Source of the DNA: Nocardia camponoti
GTDB lineage: Bacteria > Actinomycetota > Actinomycetes > Mycobacteriales > Mycobacteriaceae
Direction: 5' to 3'
DNA: 64,000 nucleotides
Assembly (NCBI RefSeq): GCF_014646135.1
Contig: NZ_BMMW01000006.1
Location: 124,001-188,000 of the forward strand
A program made the translations under genes and the position numbers. This document shows, one piece after another, positions 32,982 through 41,606 of this stretch (its first letter is position 1; every line of letters starts with the position of its first letter). A model generated the notes under the pieces. That model saw only the letters and a program-made list of their open reading frames with translations. It ran no database searches and was not told the DNA's origin.

Positions 32982-32987
32982 ACGTTA
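32982..32987 (-). promoter_or_regulatory. Candidate -10 for leaderless lgt
   Basis: TAACGT on the minus strand, 7 nt before the GTG start. lgt can thus be transcribed separately from trpA. Confidence 0.5.
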
Positions 32988-33036
32988 GTTGACCCGGTTA
33001 GGGCCACGTTGCCGCGACCCAAACCCTGGGAAACAG

Positions 33037-33837
33037 TTAGGACGCGACCGTCGCCGAACGCACGCCAAGCGCGAGCTCTTCGGTGAGCGCGGCGACCGCG
33101 CCAAGACCTTCAGCGGCGGCCGAAACGAGCGCGGAACCGACGATCACGCCGTCGGCGTACGCCGCGATTTCCGCAGCCTGGGCACCCGAACGCACGCCGA
33201 GACCGACGCCAATCGGGATGTCGCTGTGGGCGCGCACCCGCGCGCACAGCGCGGGCGCGGCCGACGAGACAGCGTCGCGCGCGCCGGTGACACCCATCGT
33301 CGACGCCGCGTAGATGAATCCACGTGACGCCTCAAGGGTTTTCGCGAGCCGCTCTTCCGTCGACGACGGCGCGACGAGGAAGATGCGGTCGAGGTTGTGC
33401 GTCGACGACGCGACGAACCAGTCGTCGGCCTCGTCGGGAATGAGGTTCGGGGTGATGATGCCCGCGCCGCCTGCCGCGGCGAGGTCGCGGGAGAACGAGT
33501 CAATCCCGTACTGCAACACCGGGTTCCAGTAGCTCATGACCACGGCCTGACCCCCGGCTTGGGTGATGGCTTCAACAACGGTGAACACGTCGCGCACCCG
33601 CACGCCGCCACGCAACGCCTGCTCGGCGGCAGCCTGAATCGTCGGGCCGTCCATCACCGGATCGGAGTAGGCGACGCCCACTTCGATGATGTCGCAACCG
33701 GATTCGACCATCGTGCGACACACTTCGATCGACCCGGCGAGGTCGGGGTAGCCAGCGGGCAGGTAGCCGATGAGCGCGGCCCGGTTCTCGCCACGCGCGG
33801 TGGCGAAGGTGTTGGCCAGGCGGGACTGCTGACTCAC
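33037..33837 (-). CDS. trpA: Tryptophan synthase alpha chain
   Basis: TrpA cleaves indole-3-glycerol phosphate to indole, channelled to TrpB. The 266-residue product is a TIM barrel with YLPAGYPD, catalytic Glu52 in IIEVG and Asp59 in AYSDPVMDGPTIQAA. The downstream phosphate site is in GVGLGVRSGAQ. GTG 33837 overlaps the trpB stop as GTGA, which sets the start. The frame extends 87 nt into trpB, but that region is trpB code. Confidence 0.97.
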   Translation of the reverse strand: MSQQSRLANTFATARGENRAALIGYLPAGYPDLAGSIEVCRTMVESGCDIIEVGVAYSDPVMDGPTIQAAAEQALRGGVRVRDVFTVVEAITQAGGQAVVMSYWNPVLQYGIDSFSRDLAAAGGAGIITPNLIPDEADDWFVASSTHNLDRIFLVAPSSTEERLAKTLEASRGFIYAASTMGVTGARDAVSSAAPALCARVRAHSDIPIGVGLGVRSGAQAAEIAAYADGVIVGSALVSAAAEGLGAVAALTEELALGVRSATVAS

Positions 33838-35099
33838 TGCTCGTTCTCCTCGGAAGCGTCGAACAGCCCGAACCAGCGAGCCGCCGTGTCCATGTCTTTG
33901 TCGCCACGACCGGACAGGTTGCACAGGATGATCGCGCCCTCGCCCAGTTCCTTGCCGAGCTTGAGCGCGCCCGCGACCGCGTGTGCCGACTCGATCGCCG
34001 GAATGATGCCCTCGGTGCGCGACAGCAGAAGCAGCGCGTCCATGGCCTCGGTGTCGGTGATCGGCGCGTACTCGGCGCGACCGATGTCCTTGAGGTGCGC
34101 GTGCTCGGGGCCGACACCGGGGTAGTCGAGACCGGCCGAAATCGAATGCGATTCGATGGTCTGGCCGTCTTCGTCCTGCAACAGGTACGAGTACGCACCC
34201 TGGAACGCGCCGGGCGTGCCACCGGTGAATGTGGCGGCGTGGCGGCCCGTTTCGACGCCGTCACCTGCGGCTTCGTAGCCGATCAAGCGCACGTTGGCGT
34301 CGGGGATGAAGGCGTGGAACGCGCCGATGGCGTTCGACCCACCACCAACACACGCGACCACAGCGTCGGGCAGGCGACCAGCGCGGTCAAGAATCTGCGC
34401 GCGCGCTTCGATGCCGATGATGCGCTGGAAATCGCGGACCATCAGCGGGAACGGGTGCGGACCAGCGGCGGTGCCGAAGCAGTAGTAAGTGTCGTCGGCG
34501 TTGGAAACCCAGTCGCGCAGCGCCTCGTTGATGGCGTCTTTGAGCGTCTGCGAACCGGTGGTAACCGAGACAACCTCAGCGCCAAGCAGACGCATGCGCG
34601 CGACGTTCAACGCCTGCCGCGCGGTGTCGACGGCACCCATGTAGATCACGCAATCGAGCCCAAGCAGCGCGCACGCGGTCGCGGTGGCGACGCCATGCTG
34701 GCCAGCGCCGGTTTCGGCGATCACGCGCGTCTTGCCCATGCGCTTGGCAAGCAACGCCTGACCAAGCACGTTGTTGATCTTGTGCGAACCGGTGTGGTTG
34801 AGATCTTCGCGCTTGAGGAAGATCCGCGCGCCACCCGCGTGCTGAGCCAGATTCGCGCATTCGAACACCGGCGACGGACGGCCGGTGTAATCGCGCTGCA
34901 AGCGGTCGAGCTCGTCGAGGAAGGTGTGGTCGCTGCGCACCTTGTCGTATTCGGCGGTGACCTCCTCGATCACGGCCATCAACGCCTCCGGCACATGCCG
35001 ACCGCCGTAGACGCCGAAGTGGCCGCCCGCATCAGGTTCGTAGTCGCTGCGTTGCGCGACGCCGATGCTGGCTTCCGGCAGGCTGGGAGTCTGGGTCAT
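33834..35099 (-). CDS. trpB: Tryptophan synthase beta chain
   Basis: TrpB is the PLP enzyme condensing indole with serine. The 421-residue product has the Schiff-base lysine K107 in LNHTGSHKINN, the catalytic-loop motif AETGAGQHGVATA and the phosphate-binding GGGSNAIG. Length and motif spacing are normal. It lies 2 bp after trpC and overlaps trpA by 4 nt, so trpC-trpB-trpA are a coupled unit. Confidence 0.98.
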   Translation of the reverse strand: MTQTPSLPEASIGVAQRSDYEPDAGGHFGVYGGRHVPEALMAVIEEVTAEYDKVRSDHTFLDELDRLQRDYTGRPSPVFECANLAQHAGGARIFLKREDLNHTGSHKINNVLGQALLAKRMGKTRVIAETGAGQHGVATATACALLGLDCVIYMGAVDTARQALNVARMRLLGAEVVSVTTGSQTLKDAINEALRDWVSNADDTYYCFGTAAGPHPFPLMVRDFQRIIGIEARAQILDRAGRLPDAVVACVGGGSNAIGAFHAFIPDANVRLIGYEAAGDGVETGRHAATFTGGTPGAFQGAYSYLLQDEDGQTIESHSISAGLDYPGVGPEHAHLKDIGRAEYAPITDTEAMDALLLLSRTEGIIPAIESAHAVAGALKLGKELGEGAIILCNLSGRGDKDMDTAARWFGLFDASEENEQ

Positions 35100-35101
35100 G
35101 G

Positions 35102-35923
35102 TCAGCGCACGCTCCGACGGGCAGGCTTCGGGCAGGACGGGTGCGAACCGGCCGTCGCCAGTTCCGAAACAGCGGCACGCGGGTTGCCGCTGGTCACGAG
35201 CGATTCACCAACGAGAACGGCGTCGGCGCCAGCGCCCGCGTAGGCGAGCAGGTCGGCGGTGCCGCGAATGCCAGACTCGGCGACGCGAATAACTTCCGAC
35301 GGCAGACCGGGCGCGATGCGCGCGAACACGTCGGGGTCGACCTCAAGGGTCTTGAGATTGCGCGCGTTGACACCGATCACCGACGCGCCCGCTTCGAGCG
35401 CGCGATCGGCCTCTTCCTCGGTGTGCACCTCGACGAGCGCGGTCATGCCAAGCGACTCGGTGCGATCAATGAGCGCGGCGAGGGTGTCTTGTTCGAGCGC
35501 GGCGACGATCAGCAGGATCACGTCGGCGCCGTGGGCACGGGCCTCATGAATCTGATACGGACCAACGACGAAATCCTTGCGCAAAACCGGAATGTTCACG
35601 GCAGCGCGAACCGCGTCAAGATCGGCGAGCGACCCACCGAAGCGACGTTCCTCGGTGAGCACGCTGATGATGCGCGCGCCACCTTCCTCGTAGGCGCTCG
35701 CGAGGACAGCCGGGTCGGGAATGTCGGCGAGCGCGCCCTTCGACGGGCTCGCGCGCTTCACTTCGGCGATCACCGCGATCCCGTCCTCGTGCAGCGCGGC
35801 GCGCGCGTCGAGCGGCGCTTTGGTCGCGGCGGCCGCGGCCTTGATCGCTTGAAAATCGAGGAGGGCTTCGCGGGCGGCAACGTCCGCCCGGACCCCGTCG
35901 AGAATCGAGTCGAGTACCGTCAT
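35102..35923 (-). CDS. trpC: Indole-3-glycerol phosphate synthase
   Basis: TrpC closes the indole ring of the tryptophan precursor. The 273-residue TIM barrel has the catalytic lysine region VIAEVKRASPSKG, VLRKDFVVGPYQI, GVNARNLKTLEVD and ESGIRG. ATG 35923 was chosen because AAAGGA lies 11 nt upstream and the protein begins MTVLDSILDGV like its homologues. A 10-bp stem-loop ends exactly at the ribosome-binding site. There is no fused trpF domain. Confidence 0.97.
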   Translation of the reverse strand: MTVLDSILDGVRADVAAREALLDFQAIKAAAAATKAPLDARAALHEDGIAVIAEVKRASPSKGALADIPDPAVLASAYEEGGARIISVLTEERRFGGSLADLDAVRAAVNIPVLRKDFVVGPYQIHEARAHGADVILLIVAALEQDTLAALIDRTESLGMTALVEVHTEEEADRALEAGASVIGVNARNLKTLEVDPDVFARIAPGLPSEVIRVAESGIRGTADLLAYAGAGADAVLVGESLVTSGNPRAAVSELATAGSHPSCPKPARRSVR

Positions 35924-35939
35924 CTGGCTCGAATCCTTT

Positions 35940-35976
35940 CTGGGGAGACGAACTTCTCGCCCGAGAGTCTCCCCAG
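35940..35976 (-). promoter_or_regulatory. Stem-loop abutting the trpC ribosome-binding site
   Basis: Perfect 10-bp stem CTGGGGAGAC/GTCTCCCCAG encloses a 17-nt loop that itself contains TCTCG-GG-CGAGA. On the minus strand its 3' arm is immediately followed by the AAAGGA ribosome-binding site. It could be a terminator of the upstream gene or a translational control hairpin. Confidence 0.6.
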
Positions 35977-36056
35977 GCGCTGTCTCACCGATGCTGGTCA
36001 AGAATAAATGGCTGATAGGTGCGTGAGTGCGGCGGGGGTCACGTTCGACGCCGTTG

Positions 36057-36710
36057 TCAAGACCCACGCTGGTGGTTGTCCGGGTCGGTGGGGTCGGTGC
36101 CCGCGTCGAGCGCGTCCCAGAGCACCCGGTCCGACAGTGGCGCGGTGTCGTCGCCTTCTTCGACGGCCGCCTTCGCTTCTTCGCGGCGTGCTGCCGGGTT
36201 GTCGTATTTACTCGACAGCCCTTCGTCGGCGGTCGCCTTCTTCGCGCTGCGCGTGAGCGCGATGCCGGCCGCGAGCGCGCATGCCGCCGCGACCAGCGAC
36301 AGCAGGGCTGGGAAGACGTGCGTTTCGGCGCTGGTAATTACGGCACCCGCGCGCAGGTCAAGGAGTTGCCCGGCTCGGGCGCTCGGGTTTCCCTCGCCGA
36401 TCGTGATCGCGAAACCGGGCACCGCCGCGACAGCGGCAAGTACCGCGATCACGACACCGAGCAGTTGTCGCAACGCGCCTTTGAGCGCGAAAACCGCGGC
36501 GATCGACGCGAGCAGGACCAGCGCGATCGGAGTGAGCGCGCCGAACCAGGTGCTGCCGTCGACCTGGTCAACGCGGGCATCGGTAAGGCCGTCTTCCGAC
36601 GACACCGTGACCCAGGTCATCCGCGATGAGGCCCACAGCCCGGCTGCCGCGAGGGCGAGGAGAACGACGGCGAGGACGGGCTTAGCCGACTTCTGTGCTT
36701 CCGAACTCAT
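36057..36710 (-). CDS. Trp-region conserved membrane protein (TIGR02234 family)
   Basis: This 217-residue protein has four membrane helices. The first is VLAVVLLALAAAGLWASSR, followed by a WVTV segment, and the tail is acidic and cytosolic. The family is conserved between trpE and trpC in mycobacteria (Rv1610) and is named for that position, with no established function. It overlaps trpE by 4 nt (ATGA). A gap of about 130 bp to trpC holds the stem-loop. Confidence 0.9.
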   Translation of the reverse strand: MSSEAQKSAKPVLAVVLLALAAAGLWASSRMTWVTVSSEDGLTDARVDQVDGSTWFGALTPIALVLLASIAAVFALKGALRQLLGVVIAVLAAVAAVPGFAITIGEGNPSARAGQLLDLRAGAVITSAETHVFPALLSLVAAACALAAGIALTRSAKKATADEGLSSKYDNPAARREEAKAAVEEGDDTAPLSDRVLWDALDAGTDPTDPDNHQRGS

Positions 36711-38242
36711 GCTTGCTCGCCGAACTCACGTAGCGTCCGCGCGGCGGCGACGGCCTTCAACACGGCCATCGCCTTGTTCCTGGATTCGGTGTCTTCATAG
36801 GTTGGATCCGAATCGGCGACAACGCCCGCGCCCGCCTGCACATACGCGGTGCCGTCTTTGAGGAGCGCGGTGCGAATCGCGATCGCGGTGTCGGCGTCGC
36901 CAGCGAAGTCGAGGTAGCCGACAACACCGCCGTACACCCCGCGACGGGTCGGCTCAAGTTCTTCGATCAGTTCCATCGCCCGGACCTTCGGCGCGCCGGA
37001 AAGCGTGCCTGCCGGGAAACACGCCTGCACGGCGTCGAGCGCGGTTTTGCCGTCGGCGAGCTGCCCGGACACCGTCGAAACGAGGTGCATCACGTGGCTG
37101 TAGCGCTCGACCTGCCGGTACTGAGTGACGCGCACGGTGCCCGGTCGACAGACCCGACCAAGATCATTGCGACCAAGGTCGACGAGCATCAGGTGCTCGG
37201 CGTTTTCCTTCTCGTCAGCGAGCAGGTCTTTGGCAAGCAGCGTGTCGTCCTCGTCGGTGCGTCCACGCCAGCGCGTGCCCGCGATCGGGTGCGTCGTCGC
37301 GAGTCCGTCCTTGACGGTGACCAGCGATTCCGGGCTCGACCCGACGATCGAAAACGCGGTGCCGCCGTCGCCGTCGGGGATGTGCATCAAGTACATGTAC
37401 GGGCTTGGGTTCGAATTGCGCAGCATCCGATACACCGCGAGCGGCGATTCGGTGTAGGGCATTTCGAAGCGCTGCGACAGCACAACCTGGAACGCTTCGC
37501 CGACTTCGATTTCCTTGATCAGCCGTCGCACGCCAGCGGCGAATTCTTCCGACGTCGTGCGACGCGTGAATTCTGGCTCCGGCGTTGTGAATTCAGCGAC
37601 CGTCGACGGCGCGGACGCGGCGAGCGCGGCGGTCATCGCGTCGAGTCGGGCGACGGCGTCGTCGTAGGCGGCGTCGACACCGTCGTCGGTGCCGTTCCAG
37701 TTCACCGCGTTGGCAATGAGGGTGATCGCGCCTTCGTGATGGTCGAACGCGGCCAAGTCGGTGGCCAGCATCAAGACCAGCTCGGGCAGCTTGAGGTCGT
37801 CGGTCGCCAATTCGGGCAGGCGTTCGATGCGGCGAACGGCGTCGTAGCCGAGGTAGCCGACGAGGCCGCCAGTGAGCGGCGGCAGGCCCGGCAGCCGTTC
37901 GGTGCGCAACAGTTCGAGCGTCTCGTGCAGCGCGCGCAGCGGATCGCCGCCCGACGGCGCGTCAGCGGGGACGGTGCCAAACCACGCCGCTTCCCCGTCG
38001 ATCACGGTGAGCGCCGACGGGCTGCCGACGCCGATGAACGACCAGCGCGACCACGACTGTCCGTTCTCCGCCGACTCGAAAAGGAACGTGCCCGGCCGAT
38101 CGTCGGCGAGCTTGCGGTACGCCGAAAGCGGAGTTTCGGCGTCCGCCAAGACCTTTCGAGTCACCGGGACCACCCGGTGCTCTGCGGCGAGCAGCCGGAA
38201 CTGGTCGCGGGTCGTGGTGGTTGATGTCGACGCGCCCTGCAT
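36707..38242 (-). CDS. trpE: Anthranilate synthase component I
   Basis: TrpE converts chorismate and ammonia to anthranilate, the committed step, and is feedback-inhibited by tryptophan. The 511-residue product has the Trp-binding region FLFESAENGQSW, the chorismate-binding domain with PIAGTRWRGRTDEDD, DLGRNDLGRVCRPGTV and FPAGTLSGAPKVRAMELI. ATG 38242 was chosen by family length (M. tuberculosis TrpE about 516 residues); the open frame runs to 38593, but those residues are not TrpE-like. The glutaminase subunit trpG is not in the window. Confidence 0.96.
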   Translation of the reverse strand: MQGASTSTTTTRDQFRLLAAEHRVVPVTRKVLADAETPLSAYRKLADDRPGTFLFESAENGQSWSRWSFIGVGSPSALTVIDGEAAWFGTVPADAPSGGDPLRALHETLELLRTERLPGLPPLTGGLVGYLGYDAVRRIERLPELATDDLKLPELVLMLATDLAAFDHHEGAITLIANAVNWNGTDDGVDAAYDDAVARLDAMTAALAASAPSTVAEFTTPEPEFTRRTTSEEFAAGVRRLIKEIEVGEAFQVVLSQRFEMPYTESPLAVYRMLRNSNPSPYMYLMHIPDGDGGTAFSIVGSSPESLVTVKDGLATTHPIAGTRWRGRTDEDDTLLAKDLLADEKENAEHLMLVDLGRNDLGRVCRPGTVRVTQYRQVERYSHVMHLVSTVSGQLADGKTALDAVQACFPAGTLSGAPKVRAMELIEELEPTRRGVYGGVVGYLDFAGDADTAIAIRTALLKDGTAYVQAGAGVVADSDPTYEDTESRNKAMAVLKAVAAARTLREFGEQA

Positions 38243-38380
38243 CGCCCCATCATCCCAGGCGGGTCGCGACGCCCCCACGCTGACCCGACCCCGCCGCCCG
38301 ATCCGCCGGTGATCGAGGTCACTACACTCGCCCAACGTTCCCTGTCGTGTGCGGTTTTCCCTGTTCGAAAGGAGCGATTG

Positions 38381-38596
38381 TTGTACCCCTCTCAGCCCCT
38401 GTCGCCATCGAGCGCGATCAGCTCGTTCGTCACCTACGCCAAAGCCATCGAAGGACTCGATAAGAAGGCGTTTCCCACCGAATACGCCCGCAACAGCGAC
38501 CTCATTCGCGGGCTCGTTCCCTGTTTGCGCGCGCACGGGATTCTCGACGTGATGGAGATTCGAAATCCAGAGATCGCCGCGCTTGTCGCGCACTGA
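38381..38596 (+). CDS. Small hypothetical protein
   Basis: This 71-residue protein starts at TTG 38381, 6 nt after AAAGGAG (the strongest start signal in the frame). The sequence SSAISSFVTYAKAIEGLDKKAFPTEY is alpha-helical and the end (DVMEIRNPEIAALVAH) is acidic. A -10-like TACACT lies at 38323-38328. It is divergent from trpE. No known domain is recognised. Confidence 0.55.
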   Translation: MYPSQPLSPSSAISSFVTYAKAIEGLDKKAFPTEYARNSDLIRGLVPCLRAHGILDVMEIRNPEIAALVAH

Positions 38597-38611
38597 ACCG
38601 TCGTGCTTGCC

Positions 38612-38649
38612 GAAGGTCCCCGCTCCGCGATACGCGAACGGGGACCTTC
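38612..38649 (+). terminator. Stem-loop after the small gene
   Basis: A perfect 11-bp stem GAAGGTCCCCG/CGGGGACCTTC with a 16-nt loop, 16 bp beyond the 38596 stop. There is no T-tract. Confidence 0.5.
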
Positions 38650-38669
38650 CGCGTTGCTGACCGCGTCGT

Positions 38670-38675
38670 TAGGCT
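38670..38675 (+). promoter_or_regulatory. Candidate -10 for leaderless bcp
   Basis: TAGGCT, 7 nt before the ATG at 38683. Confidence 0.5.
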
Positions 38676-38682
38676 CGGCGAC

Positions 38683-39147
38683 ATGCAAGCAGGCCAGCAC
38701 GCTCCGCAGTTTGAGCTTCCCGATCAGTCCGGCACCGTCGTCTCCCTCGCGGGCTTGCTCGCTAAGGGACCGCTTGTGCTCTTTTTCTACCCCGGTGCCA
38801 ACACGCCGGTTTGCACGGCCGAAGCGTGCCATTTCCGCGATCTGAGCAGTGAGTTCGAAGCGCTCGGCGCGAGTTGCGTTGGCATTTCCACCGACAGCGT
38901 CGACGTGCAGGCGGGGTTCGCGACCAAACAGCGCCTGGGCTATCCCCTGCTTTCCGACAACGATGGCGCGGTTGCCGCCGCGTTTGGTGTCAAACGCGGA
39001 CTGCTCGGCAAGCTGGCCCCGGTCAAGCGCCACACGTACGTGATCGAGCCCGACGGCACGATCAGCAAAGTGATCACCGGCGAACTCCGCGCGAATGTGC
39101 ACGCTGACGAGGCACTCGCGTTCCTGCGTCAGCGCGCGAGCAAGTAG
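38683..39147 (+). CDS. bcp: Thioredoxin-dependent peroxiredoxin (BcpB-like)
   Basis: This 154-residue BCP/PrxQ-type peroxiredoxin reduces peroxides. It has peroxidatic Cys44 and resolving Cys49 (NTPVCTAEACHFRD), the conserved YPLLSDNDG and the active-site arginine region. M. tuberculosis has bcpB (Rv1608c) at the same place. The predicted transcript is leaderless. Confidence 0.95.
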   Translation: MQAGQHAPQFELPDQSGTVVSLAGLLAKGPLVLFFYPGANTPVCTAEACHFRDLSSEFEALGASCVGISTDSVDVQAGFATKQRLGYPLLSDNDGAVAAAFGVKRGLLGKLAPVKRHTYVIEPDGTISKVITGELRANVHADEALAFLRQRASK

Positions 39148-39201
39148 GCGAAGCGCCGGTCGCGCCAGCGTGCCGCCAAGCGCGACCACGTCGCCCGGCC
39201 C

Positions 39202-39207
39202 TACGCT
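39202..39207 (+). promoter_or_regulatory. Candidate -10 for leaderless membrane-protein gene
   Basis: TACGCT, 6 nt before the ATG at 39214. Confidence 0.5.
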
Positions 39208-39213
39208 CGGACG

Positions 39214-39783
39214 ATGACAAGCGGCGAAGTGGATTCTCAGAAGTCATCCCGCGCGATCAGTTGGCGTAATCGCGCGATCATCGGCGGCGTGATCGCGGTG
39301 TGCGCGGTGATCGCCTACTTCATTCTCGCGTCGTTCATTCCGCGCTGGTGGGCGCAACGGCTCGGTTCGCTCGTGCATGGCAGTTTCACCGCGGGCGTGT
39401 GGTGGGGACTGGTTTATGGGCTGCTTTTCACGCTCGGGCCGCTGCTGTTGATCGTGTTCGCGGTGCGGGTGTGGAAACGCAAGGGTGGTCGGTTCATGGC
39501 TGGCGCTGCCGCGATTATCGCGATCGTGCTCGCGCTGCCGAACCTCATGACGCTCACGATTGTGCTCGGCAGCAACAGCGCGGCCCACGCTGGCGAGCAG
39601 GTGCTCAATGTGGACGCGCCCGCGTTCCGAGGTGCGTGCGCGGTCGGCGCGATCATCGGTGTGCTGGTGTTTCTCGCCCTCTCGGCACTTGTCGGCAAAC
39701 GCGATTTGAACCGGCGAAAGCGCGCGAAAGCCGCAGCAACATCGGCCGATCAACCGGCCGAAACGCCGCCACCGACCGTGTGA
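39214..39783 (+). CDS. Hypothetical integral membrane protein
   Basis: This 189-residue protein has four predicted membrane helices (AIIGGVIAVCAVIAYFILASF; GLLFTLGPLLLIVFAVRV; FMAGAAAIIAIVLALPNL; ACAVGAIIGVLVFLALSAL) and a basic cytosolic C-terminus with KRDLNRRKRAKAA. Similar proteins in related genomes are called permeases by annotation only. There is no transport motif. Confidence 0.75.
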   Translation: MTSGEVDSQKSSRAISWRNRAIIGGVIAVCAVIAYFILASFIPRWWAQRLGSLVHGSFTAGVWWGLVYGLLFTLGPLLLIVFAVRVWKRKGGRFMAGAAAIIAIVLALPNLMTLTIVLGSNSAAHAGEQVLNVDAPAFRGACAVGAIIGVLVFLALSALVGKRDLNRRKRAKAAATSADQPAETPPPTV

Positions 39784-39844
39784 GTGACCTCACGACACCC
39801 GACAACGTGCGGACGCCACAGCGACGTCGTGGCAAACTTTGTGC

Positions 39845-40306
39845 GTGGCCCGCGACCGGACTCTCGATCCCGCCGAAGCGCGCGCTTGGCAGGCGATGGT
39901 CGCCCTGATGACCAGAGTGCCAAGCGCGCTAGATAGCCGACTCCAGCGCGAGTCGGGGCTTACGCACTTCGAATACCGCGTGCTCAGCCTGCTTTCCGAA
40001 GAGGCTGGTCACCGGCTGGTCCTCAGCGACCTCGCGACCAGGGCAAACGCGTCGCTATCACGTCTTTCGCATGTGATTTCCAAGCTGGAACGCCTCGGTT
40101 GGGTTCACCGCACAACCAACGCGGGTCGGCGCGGGGTGTACGCGACGCTAACCGACGACGGGTACGCGAAGGTGGTCGCGGCAACTCCTGGCTACCTCGC
40201 CGCGGCACGGGCACTGGTGCTAGACGGGCTTACCCCGGCGCAGGTGGAGATGCTTGCGGAATTAGGCGAGACGCTGGCGGCGCGACTGGATGAGACGTTG
40301 AGCTAG
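39845..40306 (+). CDS. MarR family transcriptional regulator
   Basis: This 153-residue winged-helix protein has the MarR recognition region LSDLATRANASLSRLSHVISKLERLGWVHR and wing TNAGRRGVYATLTDDG, flanked by N- and C-terminal dimerisation helices. GTG 39845 was chosen; a TTG at 39839 is also in frame. Its gene converges on hisI with a 4-bp overlap of stops. Ligand and target are unknown; the adjacent membrane protein and peroxiredoxin genes are candidates. Confidence 0.88.
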   Translation: MARDRTLDPAEARAWQAMVALMTRVPSALDSRLQRESGLTHFEYRVLSLLSEEAGHRLVLSDLATRANASLSRLSHVISKLERLGWVHRTTNAGRRGVYATLTDDGYAKVVAATPGYLAAARALVLDGLTPAQVEMLAELGETLAARLDETLS

Positions 40307-40665
40307 GCGCTGGCGGAGTCCGCGGGCGCGGCGAGCAGGACGTCGGTGTCGAAGCAGGTGTGCGTGCCCGTATGGCACGCCGCGCCTTCCTGATCGACGA
40401 TCAGCAGCAGCGTGTCGCCGTCGCAGTCCAGGCGCACCTCGTGCACGTACTGCGTGTGTCCCGAGGTTTCACCCTTCACCCAGTACTGCTGGCGCGAGCG
40501 CGAATAGTACGTGGCTTTGCGCGTTTCCAGCGTGCGGGCGAGCGCTTCGTCGTCCATCCACGCCATCATCAGCACGTCGCCGGTGGCCTTCTCCTGCGCG
40601 ATCGCGGCGACAAGGCCCGCTTCGTTGCGCTTGAGGCGGGTGGCGATGGCGGGATCGAGACTCAT
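40303..40665 (-). CDS. hisI: Phosphoribosyl-AMP cyclohydrolase
   Basis: HisI opens the purine ring of phosphoribosyl-AMP in histidine synthesis. The 120-residue product has VLMMAWMDDEAL, SRSRQQYWVKGETSGH and the zinc/metal motif LDCDGDTLLLIVDQEGAACHTGTHTCF (split at CDGDTL and ACHTGTHTC). Start ATG 40665 overlaps the MarR stop by 4 nt (ATGA). It is separated from hisF by an exporter cassette, unlike in M. tuberculosis. Confidence 0.96.
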   Translation of the reverse strand: MSLDPAIATRLKRNEAGLVAAIAQEKATGDVLMMAWMDDEALARTLETRKATYYSRSRQQYWVKGETSGHTQYVHEVRLDCDGDTLLLIVDQEGAACHTGTHTCFDTDVLLAAPADSASA

Positions 40666-41096
40666 TCGTCCGTTATAACAGTCGCGGCGAAGGCGCTTCG
40701 CAGGGCGTCAGCGAGCGGGCCAGCCTCGTCGAGCGCTTCGGCGAGCGCTTTGGCGTAGTCGGATCGAGCCGCTCTGAGCTTCGCGCGGCCTTCGGCGGTA
40801 ATCACCGCGTAGACGCCGCGCCCGTCGTTGGGGCAGGTGTCGCGCAGCGCGAGGCCCGACGAGGCGAGTCGCCCGACGAGGCGGGTGACCGAACTCTGAT
40901 TGAGCCCGATGCGATCGGCGAGTTCCTGCATGCGTAGCTCGCCATACATGTTGGTCGAAAGTTGTTCTAGCGCACGGTATTCCGATAGCCCGATGCCGTG
41001 ACCACGCTGGACTGCGACGCCAAGTCGCGCTTCGATCCGACCGTAGAGTCCGGCTAGTTGCGACCACATTTGCTGGTCAGCGGTACTTGTTGACAT
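40662..41096 (-). CDS. MarR family transcriptional regulator of the SMR cassette
   Basis: This 144-residue MarR protein has the recognition helices MQELADRIGLNQSSVTRLVGRLASSGLALRD and the wing NDGRGVYAVITAEGRAK. ATG 41096 was chosen (GTG 41099 also in frame). It is divergent from two SMR exporter genes across 87 bp carrying three TACATGCA motifs, which suggests that it represses both. Its stop overlaps the hisI start, so hisI is translated behind it. Confidence 0.9.
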   Translation of the reverse strand: MSTSTADQQMWSQLAGLYGRIEARLGVAVQRGHGIGLSEYRALEQLSTNMYGELRMQELADRIGLNQSSVTRLVGRLASSGLALRDTCPNDGRGVYAVITAEGRAKLRAARSDYAKALAEALDEAGPLADALRSAFAATVITDE

Positions 41097-41106
41097 CACT
41101 TAGTTG

Positions 41107-41169
41107 TACATGCATACTTCTCAACACGCAAAATACTTGCAGGTACATGCAAATTAACTACATGCAGTT
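41107..41169. promoter_or_regulatory. MarR/SMR operator region with three TACATGCA motifs
   Basis: TACATGCA occurs at 41107-41114, 41144-41151 and 41159-41166. Two copies sit in near-perfect palindromes: a 16-bp TTGCA-N6-TGCAA (41137-41152) and a 14-bp AACT-N6-AGTT (41156-41169), whose centres are about 18 bp apart. This fits a MarR dimer site overlapping both divergent promoters. Confidence 0.7.
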
Positions 41170-41183
41170 CAAAGGAGTTCGTC

Positions 41184-41564
41184 ATGGCATGGCTTTACCT
41201 CCTCATCGCCGCAGTCTTCGAAGTGGTCTTCGCGCTCGCGACTAACGCCAGCGAAGGCTTCACGGTGCTCGGCCCGTCGCTACTCACCGCGGCGGCAGCT
41301 GCCGCGGGCATTTTCTTCCTGAGCCTCGCGCTGCGCACGCTCGACGTAGGCGTCGGTTACACGGTGTGGACCGGTATTGGTTCGGTTGGCACCGTCGTTT
41401 TCGCAACGCTCTTCTTCGGCGAGTCCCTCAGCGCCGGAAAGGTTCTCGCGTTCCTGCTGATCATTGGCGGAGTGCTTGGCCTGAAACTGGCCGACACCGT
41501 TAGTGGTCACGCCGCCGAAGTTTCCGCCCCGGATACCCATACCGCAGCGGCCCAGACCGCTTAA
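41184..41564 (+). CDS. SMR family multidrug efflux protein (first of pair)
   Basis: This 126-residue SMR protein has four membrane helices, with the essential Glu13 in helix 1 (MAWLYLLIAAVFEVVFAL), GYTVWTGIGSVGT in helix 3 and helix 4 GKVLAFLLIIGGVLGLK. It is of the SugE/Gdx-like subgroup by sequence. A 20-residue polar tail (SAPDTHTAAAQTA) exceeds the usual ~105 residues. Ribosome-binding site AAAGGAG. It probably forms a heterodimer with the next gene. Confidence 0.92.
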   Translation: MAWLYLLIAAVFEVVFALATNASEGFTVLGPSLLTAAAAAAGIFFLSLALRTLDVGVGYTVWTGIGSVGTVVFATLFFGESLSAGKVLAFLLIIGGVLGLKLADTVSGHAAEVSAPDTHTAAAQTA

Positions 41565-41606
41565 ACCCCATCCGCTCAAACCCATACGCACACAAGGAGT
41601 TTCGTC

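Noticed and set aside
35924..36056. Tryptophan leader peptide or riboswitch before trpC
   Set aside because: No short ORF with clustered Trp codons and no T-box or riboswitch-like core was found; only the stem-loop remains.
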